Positions 22,145-34,144 of a stretch of DNA of 64,000 nt are shown one piece after another. Below the pieces are notes generated by a model. It saw nothing but the letters and a program-made list of their open reading frames with translations, did no database searches and was not told the DNA's origin. The DNA is taken from positions 108,979 through 172,978 of the forward strand of contig JADGJC010000057.1 in assembly GCA_027596075.1 (NCBI GenBank). Reading direction: 5' to 3'. Numbering within the stretch: position 1 is the stretch's first letter; every line of letters begins with the position of its first letter. Source of the DNA: Rhizophlyctis rosea (Eukaryota; Chytridiomycota; Chytridiomycetes; Rhizophlyctidales; Rhizophlyctidaceae). Position numbers and translations under genes: made by a program.

Positions 22145-22675
22145 ATGTCCCTCAAAATAGCTCGTCTACTGCGTCCGACGTCGAATCTTAACCTCACTGC
22201 CCGATGCCCTCACCACAAACCCACAATTTCCTACACATCCATTCGCAACGCGGTCGACCCTGCTAAATCAAAAGCTGCGGCGGCCATGGGTGACCCACGC
22301 TATCAGCTCATCAAAGATATGCTCTACGATCGCAACGTGCCAACAACCAAAGGCGTCCCATTTCAAAAAATCACATACGAAGATTACACCTCCCCTCTAC
22401 CTCCACAAAGCGACGAGTTCGAGACCAAAAAGGATCTGATAGAACGAGCTTGGGTGGTTGTTAAGAAGAAGGAGGCGGTACAGCGGGTCGCGGAGCTGAG
22501 GGCCAAGTATGAGTGTATGCGAAAGGCGATGGAGGAACTGAAGAAGACGGATACAAGGTTGTTCGAGGCGGCTGCTCAGGTGGATCGGGAAACGGTGACG
22601 GTGTTCCCTCGGCGATTAAGAATACCAACGGAGACCCCTCCCCTTCGGGGCTGGGATGGTGGAAAGCCGGAATAA
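22145..22675 (+). CDS. MRPL28: Mitochondrial ribosomal protein mL40 (Mrpl28)
   Basis: Single exon, 176 residues. The N-terminal 35 residues are basic and Ser/Leu-rich, a mitochondrial presequence. The body matches fungal mL40: DPRYQLIKDMLYD, LIERAWVVVKKKEAVQRVAE, then KYECMRKAMEELKKTDTRLF and a C-terminal RIPTETPPLRGWD. It is a structural protein of the large mitoribosomal subunit. Divergent from COA8, 372 bp apart. Confidence 0.85.
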   Translation: MSLKIARLLRPTSNLNLTARCPHHKPTISYTSIRNAVDPAKSKAAAAMGDPRYQLIKDMLYDRNVPTTKGVPFQKITYEDYTSPLPPQSDEFETKKDLIERAWVVVKKKEAVQRVAELRAKYECMRKAMEELKKTDTRLFEAAAQVDRETVTVFPRRLRIPTETPPLRGWDGGKPE

Positions 22676-23479
22676 TAGCTAGTCCCATCGTGTGTATCTT
22701 CCGCGTACATCTTCCTTTTCCAGCTAGATTAATATAGTTATGATAATTTAAGAGGAATCAGGTTTAGTGTGGGGTATGATTGGATGGGCTCGTCCCAAAA
22801 TTTGATGTTGACGTCGTGGATGTCTGTCTGTCTCAAATCGTCAGCACACATTGCTCTAGTACCATGGGTGTATTGATCCGGACAGTGGGTACGCATTTTC
22901 ATTGAGATGCAATCCCAGCAAGGTGCCTATAAGACCATCGACACAGTCGTTGATATCTGCGTTGAAGCTATAGCTATTAGGTCGCACTGGCGCCATTTGG
23001 CGAAAGGCCTCTTCGACGTTATTCGAGCAATGGCAGGTAAACAAATCATTTGTTTGTAAATAGTGTGGATCTATAACATGCAAGAAACCGATGATAGCAT
23101 TTTGCATCTCCATTTCTCAAGGAACAGCTTTCTCTCGAAACATGAATCCTCTCACAATGCAACACGGTCTTTCCTAAAAAATATAATAACTTTCTTGAAT
23201 GTGAAACGTTGATTACATGAGTTTGCGTTCCAGGCCAAAGTGTGGCGTGTGGCTGAAGGACGGCTCAGCAACCAGCCAATCCTCGAAATTCGCTCCCAGA
23301 TTCCAGTTGGCCAAGTTTCACAAGCTGTTGTTGGCCTGCAAAAGTGGAAAGGACGGAACTACCTGAAACACCTCGCTGCGCAATTGCAATAGGCCAAGCA
23401 CTACACAACAACCACTCACCTTGTACGGAAGGCATCCTCCTCACTTTTCTGTACCACTTCGACTGTTGAGACACTCGTC
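22676..23479. other. Intergenic region
   Basis: 800 bp. A minus-strand open frame with an ATG at 22856-23113 (85 codons; MEMQNAIIGFLHVIDP...) has mixed composition but no family I know and no clear second exon. I leave it uncalled. The right part is the ZC3H15 promoter. Confidence 0.4.
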
Positions 23480-24945
23480 ATGCCACCAAAAGCGTCCGCC
23501 AAAAACGTTCAGAAGGCGAAGGCCAAAGCTGTTGAAGACAAAACTTTCGGTTTGAAGAACAAGAATAAGTCTGCCAAAGTCAACAAGTATGTCCAGCAAG
23601 TGCAGTCTCAGGTATGCATTGTCGTATGCAAACGTCAAGGTCCTTCGCAATTGACATTAACATTGTCTACAGGTGAACGCTGCAGGGAACCCTAAAGCTA
23701 AGGTACGCGCCATGCTGACGTCGTAGTTGTCACGTCAAACAATATCTCAGACGCATATTTCGTTGAGAGTAGAAAGAAGCTGAAGACAAGAAGAAGTCAA
23801 TTGAGGATAGGAAGAAAGCTGAAGAACAGAAGAAGGCTGAACTTGCTGAGCTGTTCAAGCCGGTGCAGCAACAGAAGGTTCCGTTTGGTGAGTTCGACGC
23901 TGCGGGCAATTTCCATGGCATGATTTTGGGACTCACATATATGTGTCGTTTGAAGGTGTGGACCCAAAAACCATATTGTGCTCTTTCTTCAAAGTAGGCC
24001 AGTGTCAAAAGGGAGCGAAATGTAAATTCTCGCACGATGTCAATGTCGATCGGAAGGCTGCAAAGGTGGATCTGTATACCGACAAGCGAGATACCAAAAA
24101 GGAGGATGGTTCGTATGACTTGCATGGCAGATTCTTACGATTTCAGCAGGGCAACTTATATCACATCCACGCTCAGAAAACATGGAGAGTTGGGATCAAG
24201 CGAAGCTAGAGGAGGCGGTGAACAAGAAGCATGGAGCTAAGGACAACCTCAATAAGCCTACGGACATTGTGTGCAAATATTTCATCGACGCCATCGAATC
24301 GCGGAAATACGGGTGGTTCTGGGAATGTCCTAATGGACAAGGATGCAAATATCGGCATGCCCTACCGCCAGGTTTCGTGTTGAAGAAGAAAGAGACGGAG
24401 GAGGAGAGACGGGAACGGGAGGAGAGGGAGCGTGAGAATCAAATAACAATCGAAGATTTCCTGGAGACAGAGGTGCGTTCAAATAAGTGTTCATTCTTGA
24501 ATACACGAAAAGCTTACCCGCACTGTCTTAGCGCCACAAACTCGGAACAAACACAACCCCAGTAACAGCGGAAAGCTTTGCAAAATGGAAGGCCGACAGG
24601 AAAGCACGAGAGGCGGAGGTGGCGAAGGATGCGGCGAAGGCGAAGCAGGAAGCGTACGACAAGATGAAGGCGGGCATGAAGAGTGGAATGGCGTTCTCTG
24701 GAAGAGAATTGTTCGACTTCAACCCGGACTGGGCGGAGGGTGATATGGATGATGACGAGGGCGCAATGGATGTGTATGTGCGGGAGGAGAGTGACCAGGA
24801 GGATGCGGGGGGACCGAGCGGGCAAACAACGGAACCCATAACAAATGGCGACGGGGCTGGGCCATCAAGTGGCGAAGCAGTGCAAGTAGCAGAGGATCTC
24901 TTCGAAGTGGAAGACATCGAAGACGAATCAGACGATGACGAGTGA
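23480..24945 (+). CDS. TMA46: Zinc finger CCCH protein ZC3H15 / DFRP1 (yeast Tma46)
   Basis: Six exons (23480-23611, 23673-23702, 23773-23887, 23956-24108, 24177-24472, 24532-24945) give 379 residues. A Lys-rich N-terminus ([16 protein letters not shown]) is followed by two CCCH fingers: [19 protein letters not shown], and [19 protein letters not shown] through [13 protein letters not shown]. The C-terminal part has the DRG-binding region, [14 protein letters not shown] then [17 protein letters not shown]. An acidic tail ends the protein. It partners the GTPase DRG1/Rbg1 on ribosomes. The intron at 24109 begins GTTCGT; phase and alignment (KKED/ENMESWD) require it. Confidence 0.95.
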
Positions 24946-25412
24946 TTTCGCGGTTTTGCATGTTAATGTTTGTAGTTCTATATATCGTCCCCATATCCGG
25001 CATCTTGGGAGGGAAATATCAGTCTTGCAGCACTTGTTTGGCTAAATGCCGAAGTGGTGCCTTCGATCGTATTTTACTTTCATGTTCAGAGGTGGCTATC
25101 GGAGTTCATATGTCGGATTTCATACCATCTGGAAAGGTGGTGCTGTGTACAGCCAATTTCACCACAGTCACAAAGTCACCTGGACAGGTGCATGTCCAAT
25201 ATGGTGACATTATGGTCAAATAGTATCACGTGTTTTACTGATTATGGTGAAACAGACCGTACCGGCCCTGGTCCCAGCCCTAGGGCCTCCATCAGGCAGA
25301 GCTGTTTGTGTCCCCATTCCATCCTCAAGATGGTCTCAAATTCAAGGGACAACTTCTCTTCTGCCCAAGAGCTCATCTCATCCGAAAACCCGCAACTGTA
25401 CTCTACATTGCG
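24946..25412. other. Intergenic region
   Basis: 467 bp between tandem genes. No further gene or clear promoter element seen. Confidence 0.45.
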
Positions 25413-26104
25413 ATGACAACTCAAAAAGACGTCGTCCAACTGGGTTCGGACGCAATAAATACCCAGCTTCTAATTGACTTCGTGCGGGACGACGGTGCAG
25501 GCGCCATAGCGACCTTTTCAGGCACCACGAGAAACACATACACTGGTCCGTTCCAAAATCTTGCAATACAAGCAACTTCACCTTAACAACCTTTCAACCT
25601 TTCATAATAGCCAATGGCGTGACGAAAAAGGTCATCCGTCTTGATTATGAAGCATACGTCCCGATGGCACAACTGCATCTCAATCGCTTGATTCAAAACG
25701 CCCGGATACGATACCCATCCCTCCTCAAAACAGCTGTCGCCCACCGCATAGGCACAGTGCCCGTTGCAGAAGAATCTGTTGTCATTGTTGCCTCATCCCC
25801 GCACCGGAGAGACGCGTTAGAAGCGGTGGGATGGATGATTGATGAGCTCAAAGCAACGGTGCCGATTTGGAAGAAGGAAATTTACGAAGATGGCAGCATG
25901 TGGAAGGAAAATTGTGAATGTGGGCATGCTAGGGCGAACAAGCAAGATCAAACGGATCGTACACTCGGTTCGAAGGGAACAAAGGATGGGGAGGCAGATA
26001 CGAACGTTGCTGGCACGTCAGATGGTGGGGTGGATTCAAAAGATGAGGAAGGAAGGAGAGGTCATCTGCATCACCATCATCACCATCATGTTGGTCACCA
26101 GTGA
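25413..26104 (+). CDS. MOCS2B: Molybdopterin synthase catalytic subunit (MoaE/MOCS2B) with His tail
   Basis: Two exons (25413-25545, 25611-26104) give 208 residues. Conserved MoaE parts are GAIATFSGTTRNTYTG, LDYEAYVPMAQ, AVAHRIGTVPVAEESV, HRRDALEAVGWMIDELK and VPIWKKEIYEDGSMWK, which carries the active-site lysines. It inserts sulfur into precursor Z to make molybdopterin, using the thiocarboxylated MoaD partner. The last ~50 residues extend past the normal end. They are Asp/Gly-rich and finish HLHHHHHHHVGHQ, a natural polyhistidine tail. The donor of the single intron is GTCCGT, a weak match, so the exact junction could differ slightly. Confidence 0.9.
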
Positions 26105-26173
26105 CCGGATGATATTCAAAATACAGTTTTGCGATGTCTTTCGAATTGCATGAGTGAAAGAACGCGCTAAACT

Positions 26174-27881
26174 TCAGAAAGATTTGGGAATTTCAGATAT
26201 CAAGGTGGACCTGGAGGAACCAAAGCGTTATGGTCAATCTTTTGACGAAAGGCGATATCAGTAACCTACTTCAGTCGAACCGCCGTTTCTTGGCAATCCC
26301 AGGCCTGAAACACTCGGAAGTTCAAATGGACACAAGGTGGTTTGTATGAATTTTCACCTTCAGATTTGTCAAACTTTTCGGTAGAAAAAAGAAAGACTCC
26401 GGGGGGAACGGTAGGATATCCCAAATCCAGGTGAACTGTTGAATGTTGTCAGCGACAGCTCTGAGCTACGCGACAGCTTCGTAAGCACTCACCATTTACC
26501 ACCGCTGAATAACCGTCCTTGGAAGAGTTTCCTGATGACGCGGCATACGGGTTTGCCCCACGCGGTACCTCGCAAAGAAAAGACGCATATCTGTATTCCT
26601 GATCGTCATACTCCAATACTTGGCTTTGCGGCAATGGCGATGGTCAGTAACCTATTCAGATGATGTAGCTTCCTATTGTTTACCCACAATTTGAAGACAT
26701 CCCTCAATGCATCAATCATCTCCTTTCGCTTTTCGAGGCTGTGCCGCAGGACCGAATGGGCCACTTTGAGATTTGTTTCGACCTCGTCGACGAAGTCGAA
26801 AACTCCCTTCTCTACTGGAAAAGCCGGCATCTGACGTGTTTCGCTTTTTGATTAGTCATGCATATGGGACCATCTTTTATGTTTTCTACCTGAAACACAT
26901 TCATAGTATTCAATGGTGGTGGAAGCTCAATTGACGCCTCGAATCTAGAGACGTCATCGTTGGTCACAATCAATTGAACGGAAAGATATGCTGGTTAAGT
27001 GCATTAGGAAGACATCGTTGACTGATGCAGCCGGAGTTGACATACCATCCGCAATTCGTTCGTTGTGTTGTTGTGGAGCCCCGCCAAGATCAATCAATGG
27101 CGCCACGTCGACCACTGGAGTGATGTAGATCGGAAAATCAAACACCACCTGCCATGAACAGTCAGCTCGCGCTTCTGATGCTTGGCAAAGAACATCTTCT
27201 TTACAGTATCTTCTCCGGCGTGGTGCAGGACCAGGCATTCCAATCCCTATGATGGATGGTCAATGCTGCTCATCGGTATGCACGGGTGCAATAGCCTTCA
27301 CCTCATGCTCTTGCACAATCCCGTACTCAAAGGCAACACGCTGCGCCTTGAAGTCGTGAATTTTTTGCTGTTGATATTTCTGGAAATGGAGGAGATACAT
27401 TTAGCCACTTTGTTTGTAAACAAAGGTCATTAGTGAAACTACCTGATATAAATCTCGCACAGCCGTCAGGAGCAGCAGCAGGTTGTCATCTTCATTCGCA
27501 TTCCATCGCAAAATTGGTTCCATATCAGCCAAACATGGCGAGAACTCCGGTTCGTTGAAAATTACGATATCTGGCGGATAGTAGATGTCTCCAAGGTCGA
27601 AAATTACATAGCCTTTTCTTGCGGCAGAAAGCAAGGGTCGCCAGAAACAGTGAGCCGCCACCAATTTGTCAAAATACGTTTATCAAGACATAGGTGTGCT
27701 CACAGATGAGAGATATTCTTCGCGCAAGACGTATCCCGATCTCGAAACGGGTGCAGTGGCCAGTTATGTCAGGATGGTAGGTGGAACTGCGGCAATTAAG
27801 AAGTTCGAAGTGGTGATGGGCTTGCAAGAGTTTTGAGAGCGACCTTTGAAGGAAGGGTAGTGCAGCGCTAACTTTATCCAT
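26174..27881 (-). CDS. BABAM2: BRISC/BRCA1-A complex subunit BABAM2 (BRE)
   Basis: Eleven exons can be joined in phase (27881-27704, 27612-27443, 27379-27302, 27246-27205, 27148-27046, 26990-26890, 26830-26688, 26623-26493, 26435-26358, 26312-26270, 26210-26174), giving 367 residues; human has 383. Collinear matches include YVIFDLGDIYYPPDIVIFNE and the following WNANEDDNLLLLLTAVRDLY, VVFDFPIYITP, IELPPPLNTMNVF, MPAFPVEKGVFDFVDEV, KRKEMIDALRDVF, VLEYDDQEYRYASFL, VHLDLGYPTVPP and WDCQETAVRLK. It is a double-UEV scaffold that holds BRCC36 deubiquitinase complexes. The intron 3 to 5 region is the least certain. It implies that a BRISC-like lysine-63 deubiquitinase exists in this fungus. Confidence 0.88.
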
Positions 27882-28205
27882 CGTTTTTCTGTACGGCGGC
27901 AAGGGCGAAGTGTGTTGCTCGAGAATTTCATGGGAAAGGTTGGGAGAAGGAGAACCCAACAGGGGTCACCTTGGGTCACACCCAATTCAAGTTGCAACAT
28001 GCTGCGCCCATCTGTGGTGCTCTCCCACCGCCCCGCTTGGTCACGCGAACCCTTTTGCCACCCATCTCGCTGCCTCCAATCTTCCTTTTCCCCTCAATTT
28101 GACAGCAACAACCCCCACCTCGTATTTTGCACGCGTTCAAGTGAAAAAGCATATTGTAACTCTCTTAATGCGAGTCCGTAAATTTCTCAAGTGCCGAAAG
28201 CCAGT
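27882..28205. other. Intergenic region, divergent pair BABAM2 / MEMO1
   Basis: 324 bp between start codons. No clear TATA box. Confidence 0.5.
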
Positions 28206-29526
28206 ATGAGCAGCAAAGTCATCCGTCAAGCTTCTCACGCGGGCTCGTGGTACCAGAAAGACGGTGGGCTGAAATGAATGACGCTGCAAAGTTCGCAACA
28301 AACATATACACTGAAGCTGACTGATCATCCAAAGGGAAGAAGCTCTCAGCCCAGCTGGAGGATTGGCTCGACACTGTGCCCGATACTCCCGAAACGGGTT
28401 CTGCGGCTTCCGCACCCCTCCCAATAACTTCCGTACGCGCAATTATCGCTCCGTGAGTTTTTGTAAAAAGGAAATCCCAAGCTTTCGGCAGAGCTGACAA
28501 AAAATTGAAGCCATGCAGGATATTCGTACAGCGGGCCACCAGCGGCATACGCCTATAAATGCATTGACCCACATCCCATGTATGTCATTGTATTGGCATC
28601 TTATCCGCGCCATGTATATGGGATACTAAAACCATTGATCCTTCAAGTGAGCGAGTTTTCATTTTGGGGTATGCTCAGAAGGCGTGGAATGTCCATCAGA
28701 AGACACACTAATCCTACCGTAACATTGTCAGACCAAGTCATCACGCTTATCTGGATGGTTGCGCACTGTCCCAATGCGACGAATATGAGACTCCCATTGG
28801 AAACCTCAAACTGGACGTGGATGGTGAGTGCGAATGGGCTGCAAAGCTTGATGCACCAGTTCGGTCTCTGAATATGGCATAGTCATTGCCGAATTGGCGG
28901 CTACCGGCGAGTTCCAATCGATGGATTTGGAAACGGACGAAGCAGAGCATAGCATTGAAATGCATCTACCCTATGTATATAAAGTGATGGAAGAGTATGT
29001 GCATACCCGTTCTGCACCCCTGCCCTTATCCTTCTAACTCTCATCCAGGAAGGAGGGCCCTTACACGATCATTCCCGTCCTGGTTGGTTCCATTCAAGCC
29101 AACAAAGAAGAGAAGTACGGTCGCCTTCTTGCCCCATACCTCGCCGATCCGCATAATCTGTTTGTCGTCTCGTCGGATTTCTGCCACTGGGGGCGCCGTT
29201 TCGACTACACTTTCAAAGGAGAACTTCACAAGGCAGACTCTCCGCCGCCCATTCACAAATGTATTGAGGCGCTCGACCGCGAGGGCATGTCAATCATCGA
29301 GAAAATCGACCCTGCAGCATTCACAGCATATCTGAAACGCACACGGAATACCATTTGTGGACGACACCCCATCGGTGTGCTTTTGAACGCAACCAGTAAA
29401 GTTCTTGGTGAGACGGGCAAAAAGCGAGCAGAAATCAAGTTCACTCATTACTCGCAGAGTAGTAAGGTTACCAGCGAGAGAGATAGCTCCGTTTCGTATG
29501 CATCTGCGTATGTTCGCATCGATTGA
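28206..29526 (+). CDS. MEMO1: MEMO1 family protein
   Basis: Seven exons (28206-28263, 28335-28452, 28511-28579, 28648-28668, 28732-28823, 28883-28994, 29049-29526) give 315 residues; human 297. All landmarks are present: [70 protein letters not shown] and [10 protein letters not shown]. The conserved His, Asp, His and Cys residues match the copper/iron-binding site. MEMO is linked to redox signalling and metal handling (yeast Mho1). Exon 4 is only 21 nt. Divergent from BABAM2. Confidence 0.95.
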
Positions 29527-30391
29527 TAGTTAGCATATAACTAGCGGGCATCGATACGGATTTTGTAAATTTTTGTACAACTACGATTTGTGTGAATAGG
29601 GAGTGAAGTACATTGGCAACACTCTTATGCGCCACGAAAGGGAAGACTGCTCGGCACCGAGTAACAGCCCTCATACAAAGTCGTTGACAGATGCTATAAT
29701 CATCGGAACCTCCTGCTTTTGGCCTACCTCCTACATCCTAACATCCAGCATTATCGCGAGGGACTGCAGGAAATTTTCTCCTCAGCTGGTCTCACACCCT
29801 CCCTTTTAAATGCGTGTATATAGCGACTCTGTATGAGTTGTACGATCAACGCTCAATCATTACAAAAAGTCAATCAACTTCACAGATAATCTCCATCTTC
29901 CCCTGAAGACTACCTTCGACACAGCGCTGTCTAATCATCAAATCATGTCTAATGGCATTATCTCACGTGGACCATCATGCCTTTCAATGCAGATCTAGAT
30001 TCATGATGTTTATGGTCAGGTCGAGCCTTATGCTCAGGCGTGAGAGTTTTGTGTCTGCGGTGTGCTGTTGCCTGCCATGGACTGAGTTGTATTGACATCC
30101 TCCATCAAGCCATGGCTTGCTACACAGTGAATCAATGTTATCATCACCATAGGCGAGACAATGCCGTCATTTTTGATAAACCTGGAGGAAGACTTTTGAG
30201 GTGTTGATTTATTAGACGCTGTAACAAACGCGACCAGTTGGCAGCATCAGAGAGAAGCAATTGATGTATGTATATAGAGGTATCTCCATCTTTCTTTCTG
30301 ATTGTATTATACACCGGCAAAGTTCAGGCTTACGCTATGCCGAACCCTCACATTGCCTTGAGCAAAGTCAAAGGCATTACATACAAGTATT
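29527..30391. other. Convergent gene-free region
   Basis: 865 bp between the MEMO1 and methyltransferase stops. Only short, non-conserved open frames. I looked for snoRNA C/D boxes near 30003-30085 and was not convinced. Confidence 0.45.
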
Positions 30392-31401
30392 TTAGCAATG
30401 CGCCCAACTGGGATCCTCTTTCTTTGCACTAAATACCAAGATGACCCTTTCTGGAGGCATACCAAGTGGACCCCGCCTTTCAACCCACTCCCCACGTAAA
30501 CCATCAACTTCGACCATTACATCAGTATATCCCAACTCCGTCAATACATCCTCCAATGAGGATTTTGATTGCAGAAACCTCTGGGAAGCTGCTGGGTTTG
30601 GATCACTTCCCTGCAGCTGGCGTTCCCATACCCCTGCAGTAGGAGCCCCAACACACGTGCCAAACAGCAAACCACCCGGTGCAAGCGCCCCAAGCACATG
30701 TTTGAGGAAATTCTTCTGCTGGGAGGATGAAAAGACGTGCAGCACCGCCATGGCAAGAGCAAAATCCAACGTGCCAGTCAGGCCCGCATGGATGATGATA
30801 TCGTTGCCGTCGCCTTCCGACCAATCATTGGCCATATCCCCCCACAGAGTGCGAATCTCTTTGACATCCTTCTCATCGTCAAATAGCTGCTTCCCAATGT
30901 CCCAATAGCCAGAATGCAAGTCGGCAGCTATGATCGAAGACGCAGGCACACCATCGTACAATAACCGGCGAACGTCTGTACCGAAGCAGCATCCAAAGTC
31001 TGCAACACGCGGCGGTGGGCGGTGTAGGGATGCGGCATCGGCGAAAGCGGAGGTAAGGGCTCGATATGACGGGTGGTGTGGGGCGGATGGATGGAGGAAC
31101 ATGAAGGTCTCAATGCATTTATATACATGATGCTACAAAATGTCAACGTTATTTGTAGGGTCGAATACTCAAAAGCAAAAGTAATAGATATAAGAGTTGC
31201 TCCCTTTGAACAACCTACCTTCTCCCTTGTCTCTTTCCATACATGAATAACCCGCTTCCGCAAAAGCTCCAGGTCTTCTATGCGGTTATACCGCGACAGG
31301 AAAGTCAAAGCTTCGTCGTCAATAGCTGGAGGGTCAGCATTAGGCTCTAAGAACGAATACCCTTTCAGGTTGGCCGGCGTGGAGGTTGAAGAGCTGCTCA
31401 T
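30392..31401 (-). CDS. Class I SAM-dependent methyltransferase
   Basis: Two exons (31401-31219, 31132-30392) give 307 residues. A short Ser-rich start is followed by LEPNADPPAIDDEALTFL and the helix LELLRKRVIHVWKETR, then MFLHPSAPHHPSYRAL. The SAM fold begins with motif I, VADFGCCFGTDVRRLLYDG. IIAADLHSGYWDIG is the acidic second strand, and HAGLTGTLDFALAMAVLHVF is motif IV. This matches a fungal family of uncharacterised methyltransferases with the same architecture. Substrate is unknown. The start at 31401 is the first ATG in frame. Confidence 0.85.
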
Positions 31402-32188
31402 TTTCCCAGAAAACAAGGACGGAGTCCACTTGTCATGGAAGTGACAAAGACATAAGGACGTTCGCTCAATATATCAAAAGCTGTTAGTGCAGACGGAATG
31501 TGGTCGACCTTTTGTACTCTGCGCGATAAGAAAGAAATATTGCTACATTTTCAAGGGTTTTCCCATGGAACGTTTTGCATGCAGCACGCGCGGGCACAAT
31601 GTCTGGGCCTGGCTCCAAAATCACCTTCAAGGCCGATCAGTTCGTCCCACTCGCGGTTGCACGAAGAATTACCCGAAGCTTCCAAAATCCGGGGATTTGG
31701 CATGTTGGGCGATGATATCAGCGTTTGAGCAGAAAATCTCTGGCGCTGCCTGTGTGCATGTGGTCGCAGCAGACATTCCACATGAACTCGCACGGAGGAT
31801 AGATGAAGTCAAAGCCAAGGATCACCGGGTAGAGTGAGTACCTAAACACCCAGCTTGAGTGAATGGACAACCCTTGTGAGGCTGACTACGTTTTAGAAAG
31901 GAGATGAAATGAGTTAGTTCCTCCGGTTGTTGCTGGCACATTCAGCTTTCAGCTATAAGCGATTAAAGTTCTTTCGCCAATGTATCAACAGACTGTCAAA
32001 AAGCAATATTGGTTCAACTATCAGACTTGTGACAAGACAGACGGATGTTTTTGGGGACGAATATGGTCTGGGTGGTTTTGTTGCCCCGAAAGACCGAGCT
32101 GTGGCCTGTTCATTTGACTCACCATATGTAAATACAAGCCACCGGTAGTTCTATTTGATGCTGGCCCAACCAAGTTGATACTCTCTCA
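31402..32188. other. Intergenic region with one possible fragment
   Basis: 790 bp between the methyltransferase and the nucleotidase gene. At about 31700-31833 the plus strand has a coding-like run (AACVHVVAADIPHELARRID) that ends in a good donor (GTGAGT at 31834), but I could not join it to a start codon. It may be part of a small gene or chance. Confidence 0.35.
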
Positions 32189-33653
32189 ATGCTCCGCACA
32201 ATGTCTAAAGCAGCACAATCTGCCGCGTCCCCCCGTGCGCACCCTTACCCCACTCGCACCTCTTCCAGACTTGCAGCAAAAATGAGTCTTCAAGGTCCAG
32301 ACTGACCGTTTGAATCCGTATCGCAACCAAATCCTCATACTAAATTCCCGAGCAGCAGCCACACCATATGCGAAGGAACGAGCGGTGGCAATACAGGCAG
32401 TCCTGCGCGCCAGCACTCTCTGTCAAGGCGTGTTCAAGAAGCTTGTTTCGGCTGAAACAATCACCAAGAAGGACAAGTCTCCCGTCACTGGTAAAACTTG
32501 GTGTGAAGCTGGGCTTAGTTGTGTAGATCCCTGACGTTGCCCCAAACAGTCGCCGATTTCGGGGCTCAAGCGGTAGTGAATTCTCTTCTCCGCACGGAAT
32601 TTCCCGATGATCCCATTGTGGGGGAGGAAGACTCGAAAGATCTCCGAGCGAATGCTGACACACGGGAGAAGGTCGTTGAGTTGGTCAACGCTGCACTAGA
32701 TGAACCTTTGTCTGCGGAACAAGTGAGACTTTCAATCATGATTTGATATGATCTATTGTCTGAACTTTTCGCACAAGATAATGGAAGCCATTGATTACGG
32801 AATGTATGAAGGTGGACCGAAGGGGCGTTTCTGGACGCTGGACCCCATTGGTATGTGCATATTGGCATCGTCGTCTTATGCGGCTGTTTACACAACTACA
32901 ATTGCAGATGGTACCAAGGGCTTCCTCCGTGGGGAACAGTTTGCTGTGGCATTGGCATTAGTGGAAGACGGCGAAGTTAAACTTGGTGTACTTGGATGTC
33001 CCAACCTTCCGAGAAAGTTGAGTGAACCTGACGGTCCTAGAGGATGCGTCTTCGTTGCCGTGCGTGGACAAGGTGCATTCGAGGTAGGCAATTCATTCTT
33101 GCACCAGGAGCATAATGATTTCTCCAACCTTGCTTCCTGCCAATCAGCGAAGCTTGGACTCCGATTTGGAAACCAAAATTTCCGTTTCCGCGGCCGCTAC
33201 ACCAGCTGAGACATCATTCTGTGAATCAGTCGAAGCGGGCCACTCATCGCAGGGCGAGGCTGCGCAGATTGCAAAGCTGCTTGGTATCACCCGTCCGTCT
33301 GTTCGCATGGATAGTCAGTGCAAATATGGCGTGTTGGCGAGAGGGGATGCTGACATCTACTTGAGATTGCCTGTTAGCGCGACATATGAAGAAAAGATTT
33401 GGGTGAGCAGTTAACAACTGGTATATTATGAGTTGTTGCTGATCGTTTATATTAGGACCATGGTGGCGGATCAATCATCGTGGAAGAAGCAGGAGGGAAA
33501 GTCTGTGATGTATCAGGCAAGCCGTTGAACTTTGCCATCGGTCGAACCCTTCGGGAGAACAAAGGTGTCATCGCCACAAACGGCAAAACGCATGATGCCG
33601 TCATGGATGCCGTCAAGCAAGTGCTGGCGGCAAACAAGAAGGACACCAAGTAG
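32189..33653 (+). CDS. MET22: 3'(2'),5'-bisphosphate nucleotidase (Hal2/Met22)
   Basis: Seven exons (32189-32294, 32359-32490, 32550-32722, 32778-32850, 32908-33083, 33148-33402, 33456-33653) give 370 residues. Motifs of the lithium-sensitive phosphatase family are PVTVADFGAQA, VGEEDSK, WTLDPIDGTKGFLRGEQF and IWDHGGGSIIVEEAGG, which include the metal ligands. It turns PAP into AMP and so relieves sulfate assimilation and RNA processing; it is inhibited by Li+ and Na+. Two in-frame starts exist. The ATG at 32282 gives the usual cytosolic start. The ATG at 32189 adds 31 residues rich in Arg, Ser and Ala without acids, like a mitochondrial presequence. The first intron donor (GTCCAG) is weak. 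Confidence 0.92.
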
Positions 33654-34144
33654 ACTATCTACGGTCGGTGCCGTTTCGCAATTGGAGGCGCATTCGTTCA
33701 CATGTACATAAAAGCATCGGTTACATCCTGCTGGCCATGACATGTCCAATTTCGTCCGATGTTGTTTCCCACTTGGTGTATATTATCCAAACAAAAAAGA
33801 AGGTCCTGTGTAAGCGACAGCACATTCTCAAAGTGATATGGACGTCTTCAAAACGCCCAAAATCACCCGTATTGTCCAGATGTGATTGAAATCAATTAAT
33901 CAATCACACTCGCACCTTTTACCACTAACCCCTCCTGACCTAGTGGTAGATGATGCACCCTGAATTGGACCCTTGGGGCCAAGTGGCTAATGATTGACGA
34001 GGTGTGAGTCACGATAGGTGGTTCAGGCCCGTCGCTGGCCACCGCCTTTCCAACTTCACCCACAAATTCCGCATCGCCAGTCATCGACCAAAAGACTGAG
34101 AAGGTCGGACCAAGCCGGTTATTGCACAACTACAATATACCACA
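33654..34144. other. Intergenic region
   Basis: 490 bp between tandem genes; promoter of NDUFS3. No gene seen. Confidence 0.45.

Noticed and set aside
26087..26104. His tail of MOCS2B as a cloning-vector artefact
   Set aside because: The flanking frame, mixed CAC/CAT codons and natural 3' sequence fit genomic DNA.
30001..30090. Possible C/D box snoRNA (ATGATGT ... CTGA)
   Set aside because: The C box is imperfect and the flanking bases do not form a terminal stem.
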